Program-made: the position numbers and the translations under genes | Shown here: positions 19,630-26,715 of the stretch, in pieces | Layout of the letters: each line of letters opens with the position of its first letter | Numbering within the stretch: the first letter of the stretch is position 1 | NCBI RefSeq assembly: GCF_014196345.1 | Contig: NZ_JACIDN010000010.1 | Coordinates: 1 to 64,000, forward strand | DNA length: 64,000 nt | Direction of reading: 5' to 3' | Source of the DNA: Methylobacterium brachythecii | GTDB taxonomy: Bacteria > Pseudomonadota > Alphaproteobacteria > Rhizobiales > Beijerinckiaceae | The notes under the pieces: model-generated | Told to the model about the DNA's origin: nothing | What the model saw: only the letters and a program-made list of their open reading frames with translations | The model's database searches: none

Positions 19630-20030
19630 CGGAATAGCCCCTAAGGGATGGAATCTGCCGCCACCATATGGCGAAGCTTTCACCTCAGATATGGCTCTGC
19701 AGCCACAGTGAGGCGCCAACCATCCAAACGCGGTCCAGTCGACGTCATTTTCCGGCTTCGCGGCCGTCGGCGCGCGGCGGCTTCTTGTCGCCATTCGCAA
19801 CCAACGACGATCATTGCTGCGACGCAGCACGAATCGAGGGTGTTCAGTCGGCTGCGGGCAGCGATTGGAGCGCCCGCAGTCCGGGCCTTGACGCACGACC
19901 GGCGAAAGGTGTTGTGGCGCGCGACGTTCTCGTCCGGCCATCGGCGCCATTGCGCTGGATCATCGCCGGGCCGTTCCCGCGGTCACAACGATCTCCGCCG
20001 GGTCCTAAACGGGCATGGAGGGACAGTAGA
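19630..20030. other. omp-pyk divergent intergenic region
   Basis: About 400 bp between divergent genes. It should contain promoters for both. The only structure noticed is the perfect short palindrome TGCTGCGACGCAGCA, around 19814-19828, which could be an operator. No gene was recognised; the long upstream frame that runs into pyk has no protein-like character. Confidence 0.4.
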
Positions 20031-21467
20031 GTGAAGCGCGCACGCCGTACCAAAATCGTCGCCACCCTCGGGCCGGCCTCCGATACGCCGGAGATGATCA
20101 CCAAGCTGTTCCATGCTGGAGCAGACGTCTTTCGCCTCAACATGAGCCATCTTCCCAAGGAGAAGTTGCCGGAGAAGGTCGAGGTCATCCGCACCATCGA
20201 GCGCGAGGCCAAGCGGCCGATCGCGATTCTGGTCGACCTGCAGGGACCGAAGCTGCGCGTCGGTGCCTTCGCTGAGGGCTCGGCGCATCTCGAACGAGGC
20301 GCAAGCTTCGTCCTCGACAGCGATCCCACGCCGGGCGACGTCGACCGCGTCTACCTCCCCCATCCCGAGATCCTCGCCGCAGTCGAGCCGGGTCATGCCG
20401 TGATCATCGATGACGGCAAGCTCAGGCTGCATGTGGTCGAGGTCAGCGAGGGCCGCGTCGTGACGCGGGTCGACGTCGGTGGCCGGATCTCGAACCGCAA
20501 GGGCGTCTCGCTTCCCCATACCGTGCTGCCGGTTCCGGCAATGACAGACAAGGACCGTGCGGATCTCGAAGCCGGACTGAACGCCGGCGCCGACTGGATC
20601 GCCGTCTCCTTCGTGCAGCGTCCCGAGGACATCGCCGAGGTGAAGGAAATCGCGGCCGGCCGAGCCTTGATCATGGCCAAGATCGAGAAGCCACAGGCGC
20701 TGACACGCCTCGACGAAATCATCGAGGTCTCGGATGGCATCATGGTCGCCCGCGGCGATCTCGGCGTCGAGATGCCGCTGGAGCAGGTGCCGGGCGTCCA
20801 GAAGCGCATCACCCGCGGTGCGCGCCGTCTCGGAAAGCCGGTCGTCGTCGCGACGCAGATGCTCGAATCGATGATCACGGCCCCAGTGCCGACCCGCGCC
20901 GAGGTTTCGGACGTGGCGACCGCCGTCTACGAAGGCGCTGATGCAGTGATGCTCTCTGCCGAGAGCGCGGCCGGTGCCTATCCGGTCGAGGCGATCCAAA
21001 TGATGAGCCGCATCGCCGAACAGGTCGAGCGCGACGCTCTGTACTGGACGATCCTGACCGCACAGCGCTCGGAGCCCGAGGCGACCGACCCCGATGCCAT
21101 CGCCGCAGCAACCCATCAGATCGTCGAGGCGTTGAACCTCCGCGCCGTGATGGCCTGGACGAGCTCGGGCTCGACCGTCCAGCGACTCGCCCGCTCACGG
21201 CCCAATGCCAGCATCATCGCGCTGACGCCGAAGCGAGAAACTGCCCGGCGGCTGGCCATGGTCTGGGGAACCCATCCCATCGTCACCAAGGACGCCAGCG
21301 ACGTCGACGACATGGCGTTCCGCGCCGCCAAATTCGCGATCCGCGAGGAATTCGCCGCCGTCGGCGATCAGGTCATCGTCGTGGCCGGCGTGCCCTTCGG
21401 GACGCCGGGCGCCACGAACATGGTGCGGATCGCCCACGTGACCCGCGAGCACGCAGCGCAGGTTTGA
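20031..21467 (+). CDS. pyk: Pyruvate kinase
   Basis: Converts phosphoenolpyruvate and ADP to pyruvate and ATP. 478 residues from a GTG at 20031, preceded by GGAGGGA with a spacing of about 8; the first residues VKRARRTKIVATLGPASDTP match the family start. Visible are the active-site strand DVFRLNMSH, the ADP/K+ segment, the catalytic lysine motif IMAKIEKPQAL and the signature IMVARGDLGVEMPLEQVP. The C-terminal allosteric domain is complete. In serine-cycle methylotrophs this enzyme competes for phosphoenolpyruvate, and its neighbour is the glycerate kinase that supplies the precursor. Confidence 0.97.
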   Translation: MKRARRTKIVATLGPASDTPEMITKLFHAGADVFRLNMSHLPKEKLPEKVEVIRTIEREAKRPIAILVDLQGPKLRVGAFAEGSAHLERGASFVLDSDPTPGDVDRVYLPHPEILAAVEPGHAVIIDDGKLRLHVVEVSEGRVVTRVDVGGRISNRKGVSLPHTVLPVPAMTDKDRADLEAGLNAGADWIAVSFVQRPEDIAEVKEIAAGRALIMAKIEKPQALTRLDEIIEVSDGIMVARGDLGVEMPLEQVPGVQKRITRGARRLGKPVVVATQMLESMITAPVPTRAEVSDVATAVYEGADAVMLSAESAAGAYPVEAIQMMSRIAEQVERDALYWTILTAQRSEPEATDPDAIAAATHQIVEALNLRAVMAWTSSGSTVQRLARSRPNASIIALTPKRETARRLAMVWGTHPIVTKDASDVDDMAFRAAKFAIREEFAAVGDQVIVVAGVPFGTPGATNMVRIAHVTREHAAQV

Positions 21468-21486
21468 CGCGCGTTTAGCGCTTTCT

Positions 21487-21580
21487 CCGTCATTGCGAGC
21501 GCAGCGAAGCAATCCAGGATAACACCCGCGACGTCCGCGTGTCGGCCCTGGATTGCTTCGGCGTCGCCTCGCAATGACGG
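21487..21580. repeat. Palindromic repeat (TCATTGCGAG family)
   Basis: A 94-bp imperfect palindrome: CCGTCATTGCGAGCG…GAAGCAATCCAGG on the left and CCTGGATTGCTTCG…CGCAATGACGG on the right. A second copy lies at 43340-43426. This type of extragenic palindrome is common in Methylobacterium and related genomes. Here it sits between the convergent pyk and TPR genes and could also act as a transcription stop. Confidence 0.85.
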
Positions 21581-21606
21581 TTTAGGATCGATGAGGCGAC
21601 GCCGGC

Positions 21607-22215
21607 TCAGAGATCGCGCCCGTCGACGTCGGGCGCCAGTCGCTCGATCGCCTTCTTCAGCTCGTCCCATTGAGGATAGATCGCCTCTGCCCGGCGAAAC
21701 GCATCGAGAGCGCGGCGGTTGTCGTCGGCAGCGAGGTAGAGCTTGCCGAGCGCTGCCCAGGCTTCGAAATGGCGCGGCTCCAACACCAGGGCTCGCTCGA
21801 GATCGGTGATGGCGCTCCTCGAGTCTGAGAGGCGCCAGAACAGGGTCGCGCGCCGATTCCAGCCCTCGGACCACGCGGGCTCCAGCGCCAGGGCACGGTC
21901 CATCAACTCGACGGCCAGCGGCACGTCGTTGCCGGACATCGCCTGACGGGCGCGCTCGGTCAGGACGTCGGCGGTGGCGCTGCCAGAGCGCGAGAGTCGC
22001 CGCTCGATCAAACCCGCGATGCCCTTGGCCTCGGCGGGATCATCCGCCTCCTTGAGACGGGCATAAAGGTCGTCGAGCGTGACCGGAGGGTGCGCCTTGC
22101 GCTCCTGCTCCGGCTTGGGGGCGGCGGCGAGAACCTGCCCAGCCGGCATCGCCATCACCCCGACGGCGAGCAGGATGCGGGAGAGCGCCGAGAGGCTGGT
22201 TCGCGCGAGCATCAT
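21607..22215 (-). CDS. TPR-repeat periplasmic protein
   Basis: Predicted exported protein of 202 residues with a signal peptide (LSRILLAVGVMAMPAGQVLA) and at least two or three tetratricopeptide repeats in the C-terminal half, e.g. ALALEPAWSEGWNRRATLFW, ALVLEPRHFEAWAALGKLYL and AEAIYPQWDELKKAIERL. TPRs mediate protein contacts; the partner is unknown. It lies 79 bp after rpmJ on the same strand, with a strong hairpin between, so co-transcription is doubtful. Confidence 0.75.
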   Translation of the reverse strand: MMLARTSLSALSRILLAVGVMAMPAGQVLAAAPKPEQERKAHPPVTLDDLYARLKEADDPAEAKGIAGLIERRLSRSGSATADVLTERARQAMSGNDVPLAVELMDRALALEPAWSEGWNRRATLFWRLSDSRSAITDLERALVLEPRHFEAWAALGKLYLAADDNRRALDAFRRAEAIYPQWDELKKAIERLAPDVDGRDL

Positions 22216-22252
22216 CTGCCCGAAGCTGTCACGCCGCGGGTCCTGCCGTCAA

Positions 22253-22278
22253 CGCGCCCTCATGAAGATGAGGGCGCG
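22253..22278 (-). terminator. Hairpin after rpmJ
   Basis: CGCGCCCTCAT-GAAG-ATGAGGGCGCG is a perfect 11-bp stem just 16 bp beyond the rpmJ stop. The flanking T-run is very short, so termination may be partial. Confidence 0.6.
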
Positions 22279-22294
22279 CGGTTGGCCTCGCGGC

Positions 22295-22420
22295 TCAGCC
22301 CTGGCGAGCCTTGAAGCGCTTCTGGGTCTTGTTGATGACGTAGACGCGGCCCTTGCGGCGCACGAGCTGGTTGTCGCGGTGACGGCCACGCAGCGACTTG
22401 AGTGAGTTACGGATCTTCAT
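22295..22420 (-). CDS. rpmJ: 50S ribosomal protein L36 (zinc-free form)
   Basis: Small ribosomal protein of 41 residues starting MKIRNSLKSLRGRHRDNQLV and ending RFKARQG. It has no cysteine, so it is the C-minus (zinc-independent) paralogue that is standard in Alphaproteobacteria. The ATG at 22420 is the family start; upstream in-frame sequence is not conserved. Monocistronic by appearance, with a hairpin right after it. Confidence 0.93.
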   Translation of the reverse strand: MKIRNSLKSLRGRHRDNQLVRRKGRVYVINKTQKRFKARQG

Positions 22421-22659
22421 CTTTGTCCACTCGGCGCGGGCTGCCCGGCCGCCTGTCGTTTGGGTATCGTGAGGGACGGGATGCCGCAAAGGCGCCCCGG
22501 CGATGGCAGATCACGCATCGCGGAAAGACGGTGCCCTTATCAGAGACCAGGCTGCACAGGCAAGGCTCGTCGGTTCGACAAATCGAAGACGGAGGTCGCT
22601 CCCGCCCCCGTCGGGCGTCTCGATCTTGCTATCGAAACCATCGTGCCCGCACGCGCCAA
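22421..22659. other. rpmJ upstream region / end of the puf operon
   Basis: About 240 bp without a recognisable gene between the puf operon end and rpmJ. It should contain the rpmJ promoter on the reverse strand; I found no convincing -35/-10 pair. It marks the left border of the photosynthesis cluster. Confidence 0.4.
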
Positions 22660-22699
22660 TCCACGGCGGCCACCAGAGGCTCCTGGCGGCCGCCGTGGA
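22660..22699 (-). terminator. puf operon terminal hairpin
   Basis: A 17-bp inverted repeat with a single mismatch (arm TCCACGGCGGCCACCAG) and a 6-nt loop lies 29 bp beyond the pufC stop. It has no T-tract, so it may protect the 3' end of the puf message as much as terminate it. Confidence 0.65.
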
Positions 22700-22728
22700 T
22701 TCGATCGCGGCCCAATTCGGGCGCTGCC

Positions 22729-23820
22729 CTATTTCGGGGCGTCGGCGGGAGGCGAGGCCGGTTGCGGCTTTGCATCTGCTGCAGAAGCGGTCGCCTTGGC
22801 CAGTTCCGGATAGCTCTCGATCACATGGGCACCGTTGAGCGGCTTGGGCTGGCCGTTGTGGCAGGTGCCGCAGCCGATTTTCGGCACGTCACCGTTCGGC
22901 CCGAGCCGGTTTTCCGGGAAGGTGCCTTTGAGCGGCTCGAGGTAGTCGCCGTTGAGCGCGCGCACCATCCGGATGCCGTGCCAGGCGTTCACCCGCTGCG
23001 GGGTGCTTTGGGGCCATTGCGACATGGCCCGGGTGTTGTGGCAGTAGGTGCAGTTCACGCCGAGCGACTGCGACATGTGCATCATCAGTCCGTAGGTCTT
23101 TTCCGCGTCCTGGATCGATTTGCCCTTGCCCTCCGGCAACGCCGTGGTGGCGTTCACGCGGATGGCATTGTCGTCGAGGCCCTTCTTGCCGAGGAACTCC
23201 GTCAGCGTGTCGTAGGGCAGCGAGGCGAGGCCGACTTCGGGCGAGGCCATGTTCTGCCCGTTGTTACGCGGCTCGGTCAGTCCCTTCGCCGTCAGGCCCG
23301 GATTCTCGAACCAGACGTTCTTCGGCACCGGCTGGCCGCGATGGCAGGTGAAGCAGGTCACGCCGGCCTCGTGGACGTGCTTCTCCTTCCACTCGCCGTT
23401 GATGGCCTGGGTCATCTGCAGCATCCGCCGGGCGACCTTCTTCTGATAGAGGTCGTCCGAGGCCATGTTCTCGGTGTTGTGGCAATAGGTGCAGCCCTGC
23501 TCGGGCGCGACCCATTCGGTGATCGAGGTCATCACCCGGTTGAACTGTTCGGTCGAAAGATCCTTCAGGACCTGGACGTTATGATAGGTAGTCCCGGCCT
23601 TGTCGCCGTCCGCGCTCGCCGGATCGGCGGCCGCGGGGGCCTGGTTGGCCGCCTGGTCGGCGGCGGCTTCCCGCTTGGTCTGGATCTGGTCCATCCCGGT
23701 GCCGCGGAAGCCGTGCTGCTGGGCCGCGATCGGAGGAAGGCTCCAGCCTGCCGTACCGAGCATGGCGATGGTGAGGAAGGCCGCGACGGTGACGCCCGCG
23801 ACGACGACGAGGCTCTTCAT
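22729..23820 (-). CDS. pufC: Photosynthetic reaction centre tetraheme cytochrome c
   Basis: Periplasmic electron donor to the oxidised special pair, 363 residues from the ATG at 23820. Four CxxCH haem sites are present in two pairs: CTYCHNTENM, CFTCHRGQ, CTYCHNTRAM and CGTCHNGQ, with axial-ligand methionines in the helices before them (e.g. RRMLQMTQAING, YGLMMHMSQSLG). The N-terminus is a membrane segment (LVVVAGVTVAAFLTIAMLG) without a lipobox cysteine, so it is probably held by an uncleaved helix rather than by lipid as in Blastochloris. Its ATG overlaps the pufM stop (ATGA). An alanine/proline-rich insertion follows the anchor. Confidence 0.96.
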   Translation of the reverse strand: MKSLVVVAGVTVAAFLTIAMLGTAGWSLPPIAAQQHGFRGTGMDQIQTKREAAADQAANQAPAAADPASADGDKAGTTYHNVQVLKDLSTEQFNRVMTSITEWVAPEQGCTYCHNTENMASDDLYQKKVARRMLQMTQAINGEWKEKHVHEAGVTCFTCHRGQPVPKNVWFENPGLTAKGLTEPRNNGQNMASPEVGLASLPYDTLTEFLGKKGLDDNAIRVNATTALPEGKGKSIQDAEKTYGLMMHMSQSLGVNCTYCHNTRAMSQWPQSTPQRVNAWHGIRMVRALNGDYLEPLKGTFPENRLGPNGDVPKIGCGTCHNGQPKPLNGAHVIESYPELAKATASAADAKPQPASPPADAPK

Positions 23821-24794
23821 GGCACGTTCCCCCCGGCATTGAGCGGATCGACGACCGGTCCGAAGACCTGCGGGTAGGCCGGCGCGACGCCGTGCTTCAC
23901 GGCCCAGAGGTACCAATTGTCGACGACCGTGCCGGTGAGCAGGATGCCGATGCCGCCAGTCAGTGTGGTGAGCACGGCGAACCACCAGGCCCAGCGATGG
24001 ATCGACTCCATCGTGGCGTTCCAGCCCATGGTCCAGCGCCAGAACAGGGCAGCCCGCTCGGAGGCCGTGCCACGGCTGACGATCTGGTCGATCTCACGCT
24101 CCGAGCCGTAGCGGCTCGTGGCCAGAATCGTCGCGCCGTGCATGGCGAAGAGCAACGTCGACCCGTACAGGAACGCGATCGAGAGCATGTGGAACGGGTT
24201 GTAGAAGAGGTTGCCGTAGCGGAGCGAGAACGCGGCGGTCCAATCGAGATGCGGGAAGATTCCGAAGGGTACCGCCTCGCTCCACGAGCCCATCAGCAGC
24301 GGCCGGATGAAGCCGAGGACTAGGTAGAGCCAGATCGCCGAAGCGAAGGCCCAGGGCACGTGGGTGCCGATGCCGAGCGCCCGGGCGCGTCGGTACATCC
24401 GAAGCCACCAGAGCAGGATCGACGAGGTCAGGAAGAAGCCAGTGATCAGCCACCAGCCGCCCTTTGCCAGCGGCGGCAGGATCTTGAGCCCGTATTCCGG
24501 GCGCGGCGGCTCCAGGGCCAGCCAGGGCAGCTGGCGCACGAACTGGATTGGATCCCAGTTCACCGAGGCCAGCATGTTGAGGCCGATGATCTCGAAGGCG
24601 ATCAGGAAGCAGACCGCCGAGAGAATGCCGAGATAGCCGCCGTAGATCGGACCGACCTGGCTGTTGCCGAAGAGGCCGGCAATGTAGCTTGTGAAGGGCT
24701 TTCCGACGCGGTGGTCGACCGCGACCGGCACTCCCTGTTCCGGATGGATCGGCCGGACTTGGACCTGCGTGAAGATGTTCTGGTAGTAGGCCAT
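23817..24794 (-). CDS. pufM: Photosynthetic reaction centre subunit M
   Basis: Membrane core subunit of the type II reaction centre, 325 residues, with five transmembrane helices. It starts MAYYQNIFTQVQVRPIHPEQ. Bacteriochlorophyll and iron ligands lie in the segments NPFHMLSIAFLYGSTLLFAM and AALFWRWTMGWNATMESIHR. It follows pufL by 15 bp and overlaps pufC. It pairs with PufL to bind the special pair, bacteriopheophytins, quinones and Fe. Confidence 0.97.
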   Translation of the reverse strand: MAYYQNIFTQVQVRPIHPEQGVPVAVDHRVGKPFTSYIAGLFGNSQVGPIYGGYLGILSAVCFLIAFEIIGLNMLASVNWDPIQFVRQLPWLALEPPRPEYGLKILPPLAKGGWWLITGFFLTSSILLWWLRMYRRARALGIGTHVPWAFASAIWLYLVLGFIRPLLMGSWSEAVPFGIFPHLDWTAAFSLRYGNLFYNPFHMLSIAFLYGSTLLFAMHGATILATSRYGSEREIDQIVSRGTASERAALFWRWTMGWNATMESIHRWAWWFAVLTTLTGGIGILLTGTVVDNWYLWAVKHGVAPAYPQVFGPVVDPLNAGGNVP

Positions 24795-24809
24795 CGTCTT
24801 CGAGCCCCC

Positions 24810-25634
24810 TCAGCGCCAGACCGGAAGATTGAGCCACCAGCCCCACCATTCGGGCCAGCCGCGCGTCCAGAACGGTCCGCTGATGATGATGCAGACCGCG
24901 CTCCAGAACCCCGCCGAGAGCGCCAGGAACAGACCGAGCCGGTGGATGCCGAGCGTGCCGATCGAGTAGCCGATGGTGTCGCGGAAGTAGGTGTCCTCGT
25001 GCTCCGGGGTCTTCACCACCTCGCCCTTGGGCGGATTGGTGGAGGCCAGGATCAGGGAGCCGTGCAGGGCGAGCGCGAAGGTCGTCGTGAAGAAGAACGA
25101 CACCGCCAGCATGTGCGCCGGATTGTAGTGGAAGTGCAGGTACTGGTAGCCGGTGTTCGATACCCAATCGAGGTGACTGAGGATGCCGTAGGGGAAGCCA
25201 TAGCCCCAGGCGCCCATCAGGAAGGGCCGGATCACCACCAGCGAGACATAGGCGAAGATCGCCACCCCGAACGCGAAGGGCACGTGGTAGCCGATGCCGA
25301 GCTTTCGGCAGATCTCGACCTCGCGCAGGGCCCAGGAGACGAAGGAGCCGATCGCGCAGAAGGTGATGATCTGCCAGAGGCCGCCCTCCTTCAGGGGCGC
25401 CAGGGCGAGCCCGTATTTGAGATCGGGCGGCGCGATGTTAATCTGCCAGATGTTCCAGGTCGGCCCGATCGCCGCACCGTAGACGATCAGCGCGGTCCCG
25501 AGGATCGCGAAGAACAGGGTCGTCACGCCGAAGAAGCCGACAAAGAACGGCCCGACCCAGAAATCGAACAGGTCTCCGCCGACGAGCGTGCCGCCGCGGA
25601 CCCGGTATTTCCTCTCGAAACTCAGCATCGCCAT
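24810..25634 (-). CDS. pufL: Photosynthetic reaction centre subunit L
   Basis: Membrane core subunit of the type II reaction centre, 274 residues from the ATG of MAMLSFERKYRVRGGTLVGG; a GTG three codons upstream is in frame but less like the family. Visible are FDFWVGPFFVGFFGVTTLFF of helix A, the ligand-bearing NPAHMLAVSFFFTTTFALAL of helix D and HRLGLFLALSAGFWSAVC of helix E. It is separated from pufA by about 220 bp that contains a hairpin, the usual place where puf mRNA is cut to give more LH1 than RC protein. Confidence 0.97.
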   Translation of the reverse strand: MAMLSFERKYRVRGGTLVGGDLFDFWVGPFFVGFFGVTTLFFAILGTALIVYGAAIGPTWNIWQINIAPPDLKYGLALAPLKEGGLWQIITFCAIGSFVSWALREVEICRKLGIGYHVPFAFGVAIFAYVSLVVIRPFLMGAWGYGFPYGILSHLDWVSNTGYQYLHFHYNPAHMLAVSFFFTTTFALALHGSLILASTNPPKGEVVKTPEHEDTYFRDTIGYSIGTLGIHRLGLFLALSAGFWSAVCIIISGPFWTRGWPEWWGWWLNLPVWR

Positions 25635-25831
25635 GGCGGACACCTTCGGGTTGGACCGTCGGGGTCGTTGACGCTGGGGAACGGCCGCATCGGGCGCTCG
25701 CGCCGCGTCAACGTCTCGTGAAAAAGCCGTCTCCCAACTCGGCCCGGAACCGGCCGTCTCGGGGAGATCTTCGACCGCGGGCGGGCACCGTCAGGCCGGC
25801 GAGGCCCGTCCGCGGGTTGGCAACGGCGTAT

Positions 25832-25853
25832 GGCGCCGCCGCAAGGTGGCGCC
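25832..25853 (-). other. pufA-pufL intercistronic hairpin
   Basis: Directly after the pufA stop, GGCGCCACC-TTGC-GGCGGCGCC on the reverse strand makes a GC stem with one mismatch. In Rhodobacter hairpins in this position protect the upstream pufBA segment from 3' exonuclease, setting the LH1:RC ratio. Position and strength agree; function is inferred. The remaining ~195 bp before pufL contains no gene. Confidence 0.65.
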
Positions 25854-25855
25854 CC

Positions 25856-26041
25856 TCAGGAGGGCATCGTCTGCAGGACGAGCGAATGCTCGTTGGCCGC
25901 GGACTTCTTGCCACCCTCCAGCCAGTTGAACCGGTCGGTGCTGAGCAGGATGAAGTGGATCAGCAGGGCCAGGATGAACAGGAAGGTGAAGAGCGCGACG
26001 AGGGTCCGCCGCGGATCGAAGAGAAGCCAGATCTTGTGCAT
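25856..26041 (-). CDS. pufA: Light-harvesting 1 alpha polypeptide
   Basis: Single-span antenna polypeptide of 61 residues. It starts MHKIWLLFDPRRTLVALFTF, with the cytoplasmic LFDPRR box, then the membrane helix containing the bacteriochlorophyll-binding histidine (LLIHFILLSTDRFNWLEG). It pairs with PufB around the reaction centre. It lies 13 bp after pufB. Confidence 0.96.
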   Translation of the reverse strand: MHKIWLLFDPRRTLVALFTFLFILALLIHFILLSTDRFNWLEGGKKSAANEHSLVLQTMPS

Positions 26042-26054
26042 GGTCCGGCTCTCC

Positions 26055-26285
26055 TCAGCTGATCATCGACACGAGGCCGTGAGCGGCCGTCGTGACGCCG
26101 TCGAGCGCCGCGTAGCCCTTCGGCCCTGGAAGCCAGGGGCGCCACATCCACACCAGGATGTGCGCGACCACGGCGATCGCCGTGAAGATGATGAAGCTCG
26201 TCAAGAAGATCGCGTGGAACTCCTTGGCTTCAGGTTCCGTCAGCCCGGATAGGCTGCTCGGTCTCTCGGGTACTCCGTTGACCAT
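26055..26285 (-). CDS. pufB: Light-harvesting 1 beta polypeptide
   Basis: Single-span antenna polypeptide of 76 residues. A polar N-terminus with SLSGLTEPEAKEFHAIF is followed by the membrane helix SFIIFTAIAVVAHILVWMWR, where the histidine before ILVWMWRPW binds bacteriochlorophyll. A strong GGAGG ribosome-binding site lies 8 bp before the ATG. The 133-bp gap to pufQ contains a hairpin. The C-terminal tail after RPWLPG is longer than in Rhodobacter. Confidence 0.96.
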   Translation of the reverse strand: MVNGVPERPSSLSGLTEPEAKEFHAIFLTSFIIFTAIAVVAHILVWMWRPWLPGPKGYAALDGVTTAAHGLVSMIS

Positions 26286-26339
26286 CGGTCGAACCTCCGT
26301 TTGTCTTGGCCGCGCCTTTCAGAAGCGCGACGGGTCTTG

Positions 26340-26417
26340 CCGTGACTCGAAGCGATCACGGCGACTTCCCCCGTTCACCGGACGGAAGCGTCTGCGAGAC
26401 CGGGCCCGGAGGCCCGG
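26340..26417 (-). other. pufQ-pufB spacer with two hairpins
   Basis: Two inverted repeats lie in the gap before pufB: CCGGGCC-CGGA-GGCCCGG (26400-26417), right at the end of pufQ, and CCGTGA…TCACGG (26340-26361). They may define the 5' end of a processed, stable pufBA message. No PpsR-type palindrome was seen in this gap. Confidence 0.5.
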
Positions 26418-26418
26418 C

Positions 26419-26715
26419 TCAACCCATGAAGGCGAAAGGAATGGCCGAGACGGCCATGGCCTTGGCTTCGCCGAAGACGGAGCGACGAGCGACCGGCAGG
26501 CCGGGCCGCGCGAGGGACGTACCCGGCAGCAGCCGCTGGACCAGCGCCGCCACCAGGAAGAAGGGGTAGGTCGCCGCGAAGATCAGGCGGAACTGCAAGG
26601 CTTCCGCGTGCTGCCGGGACGGCGAGGACATCGAACGTTGCATGACGGTGGACTCCGTGCTGCGCATCCGGGAATGACGGTTCGAGACGAGGGTGAGCGG
26701 AGAGCTGGCGCTCAT
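26419..26715 (-). CDS. pufQ: PufQ-like bacteriochlorophyll/puf assembly factor
   Basis: Small membrane protein between bchZ and pufB, the position of pufQ. From the ATG that overlaps the bchZ stop (ATGA) it has 98 residues; from an internal ATG (residue 25, MQRSMSSPSRQ, with GGAG upstream) it has 74, the length of Rhodobacter PufQ. One membrane segment (LIFAATYPFFLVAALVQRLL) follows an amphipathic start, and it ends EAKAMAVSAIPFAFMG. In Rhodobacter PufQ affects bacteriochlorophyll levels. The assignment rests on position, size and the single-span layout, as similarity is low. Confidence 0.7.
   Translation of the reverse strand: MSASSPLTLVSNRHSRMRSTESTVMQRSMSSPSRQHAEALQFRLIFAATYPFFLVAALVQRLLPGTSLARPGLPVARRSVFGEAKAMAVSAIPFAFMG

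Noticed and set aside
19630..19950. Extension of the outer membrane protein frame beyond the signal peptide
   Set aside because: A clear MKKLLL signal peptide starts at 19629; upstream residues would block export and look random.
21487..21580. Repeats considered as parts of a CRISPR array or an insertion sequence
   Set aside because: They are single dispersed palindromes, without regular spacers, cas genes, a transposase or target-site duplications.
22421..22728. tRNA or small RNA gene at the PGC border
   Set aside because: Only one long hairpin could be seen and no cloverleaf; it is best explained as the puf terminal hairpin.
24360..25721. 453-codon plus-strand frame across pufL and pufM
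   Set aside because: Antisense to two certain membrane-protein genes; rich in Arg/Asp/Glu with no motif.
25635..25855. Possible small gene between pufA and pufL
   Set aside because: No frame with a start and ribosome-binding site has protein character; the stretch fits an RNA-processing spacer. No pufX was seen either.
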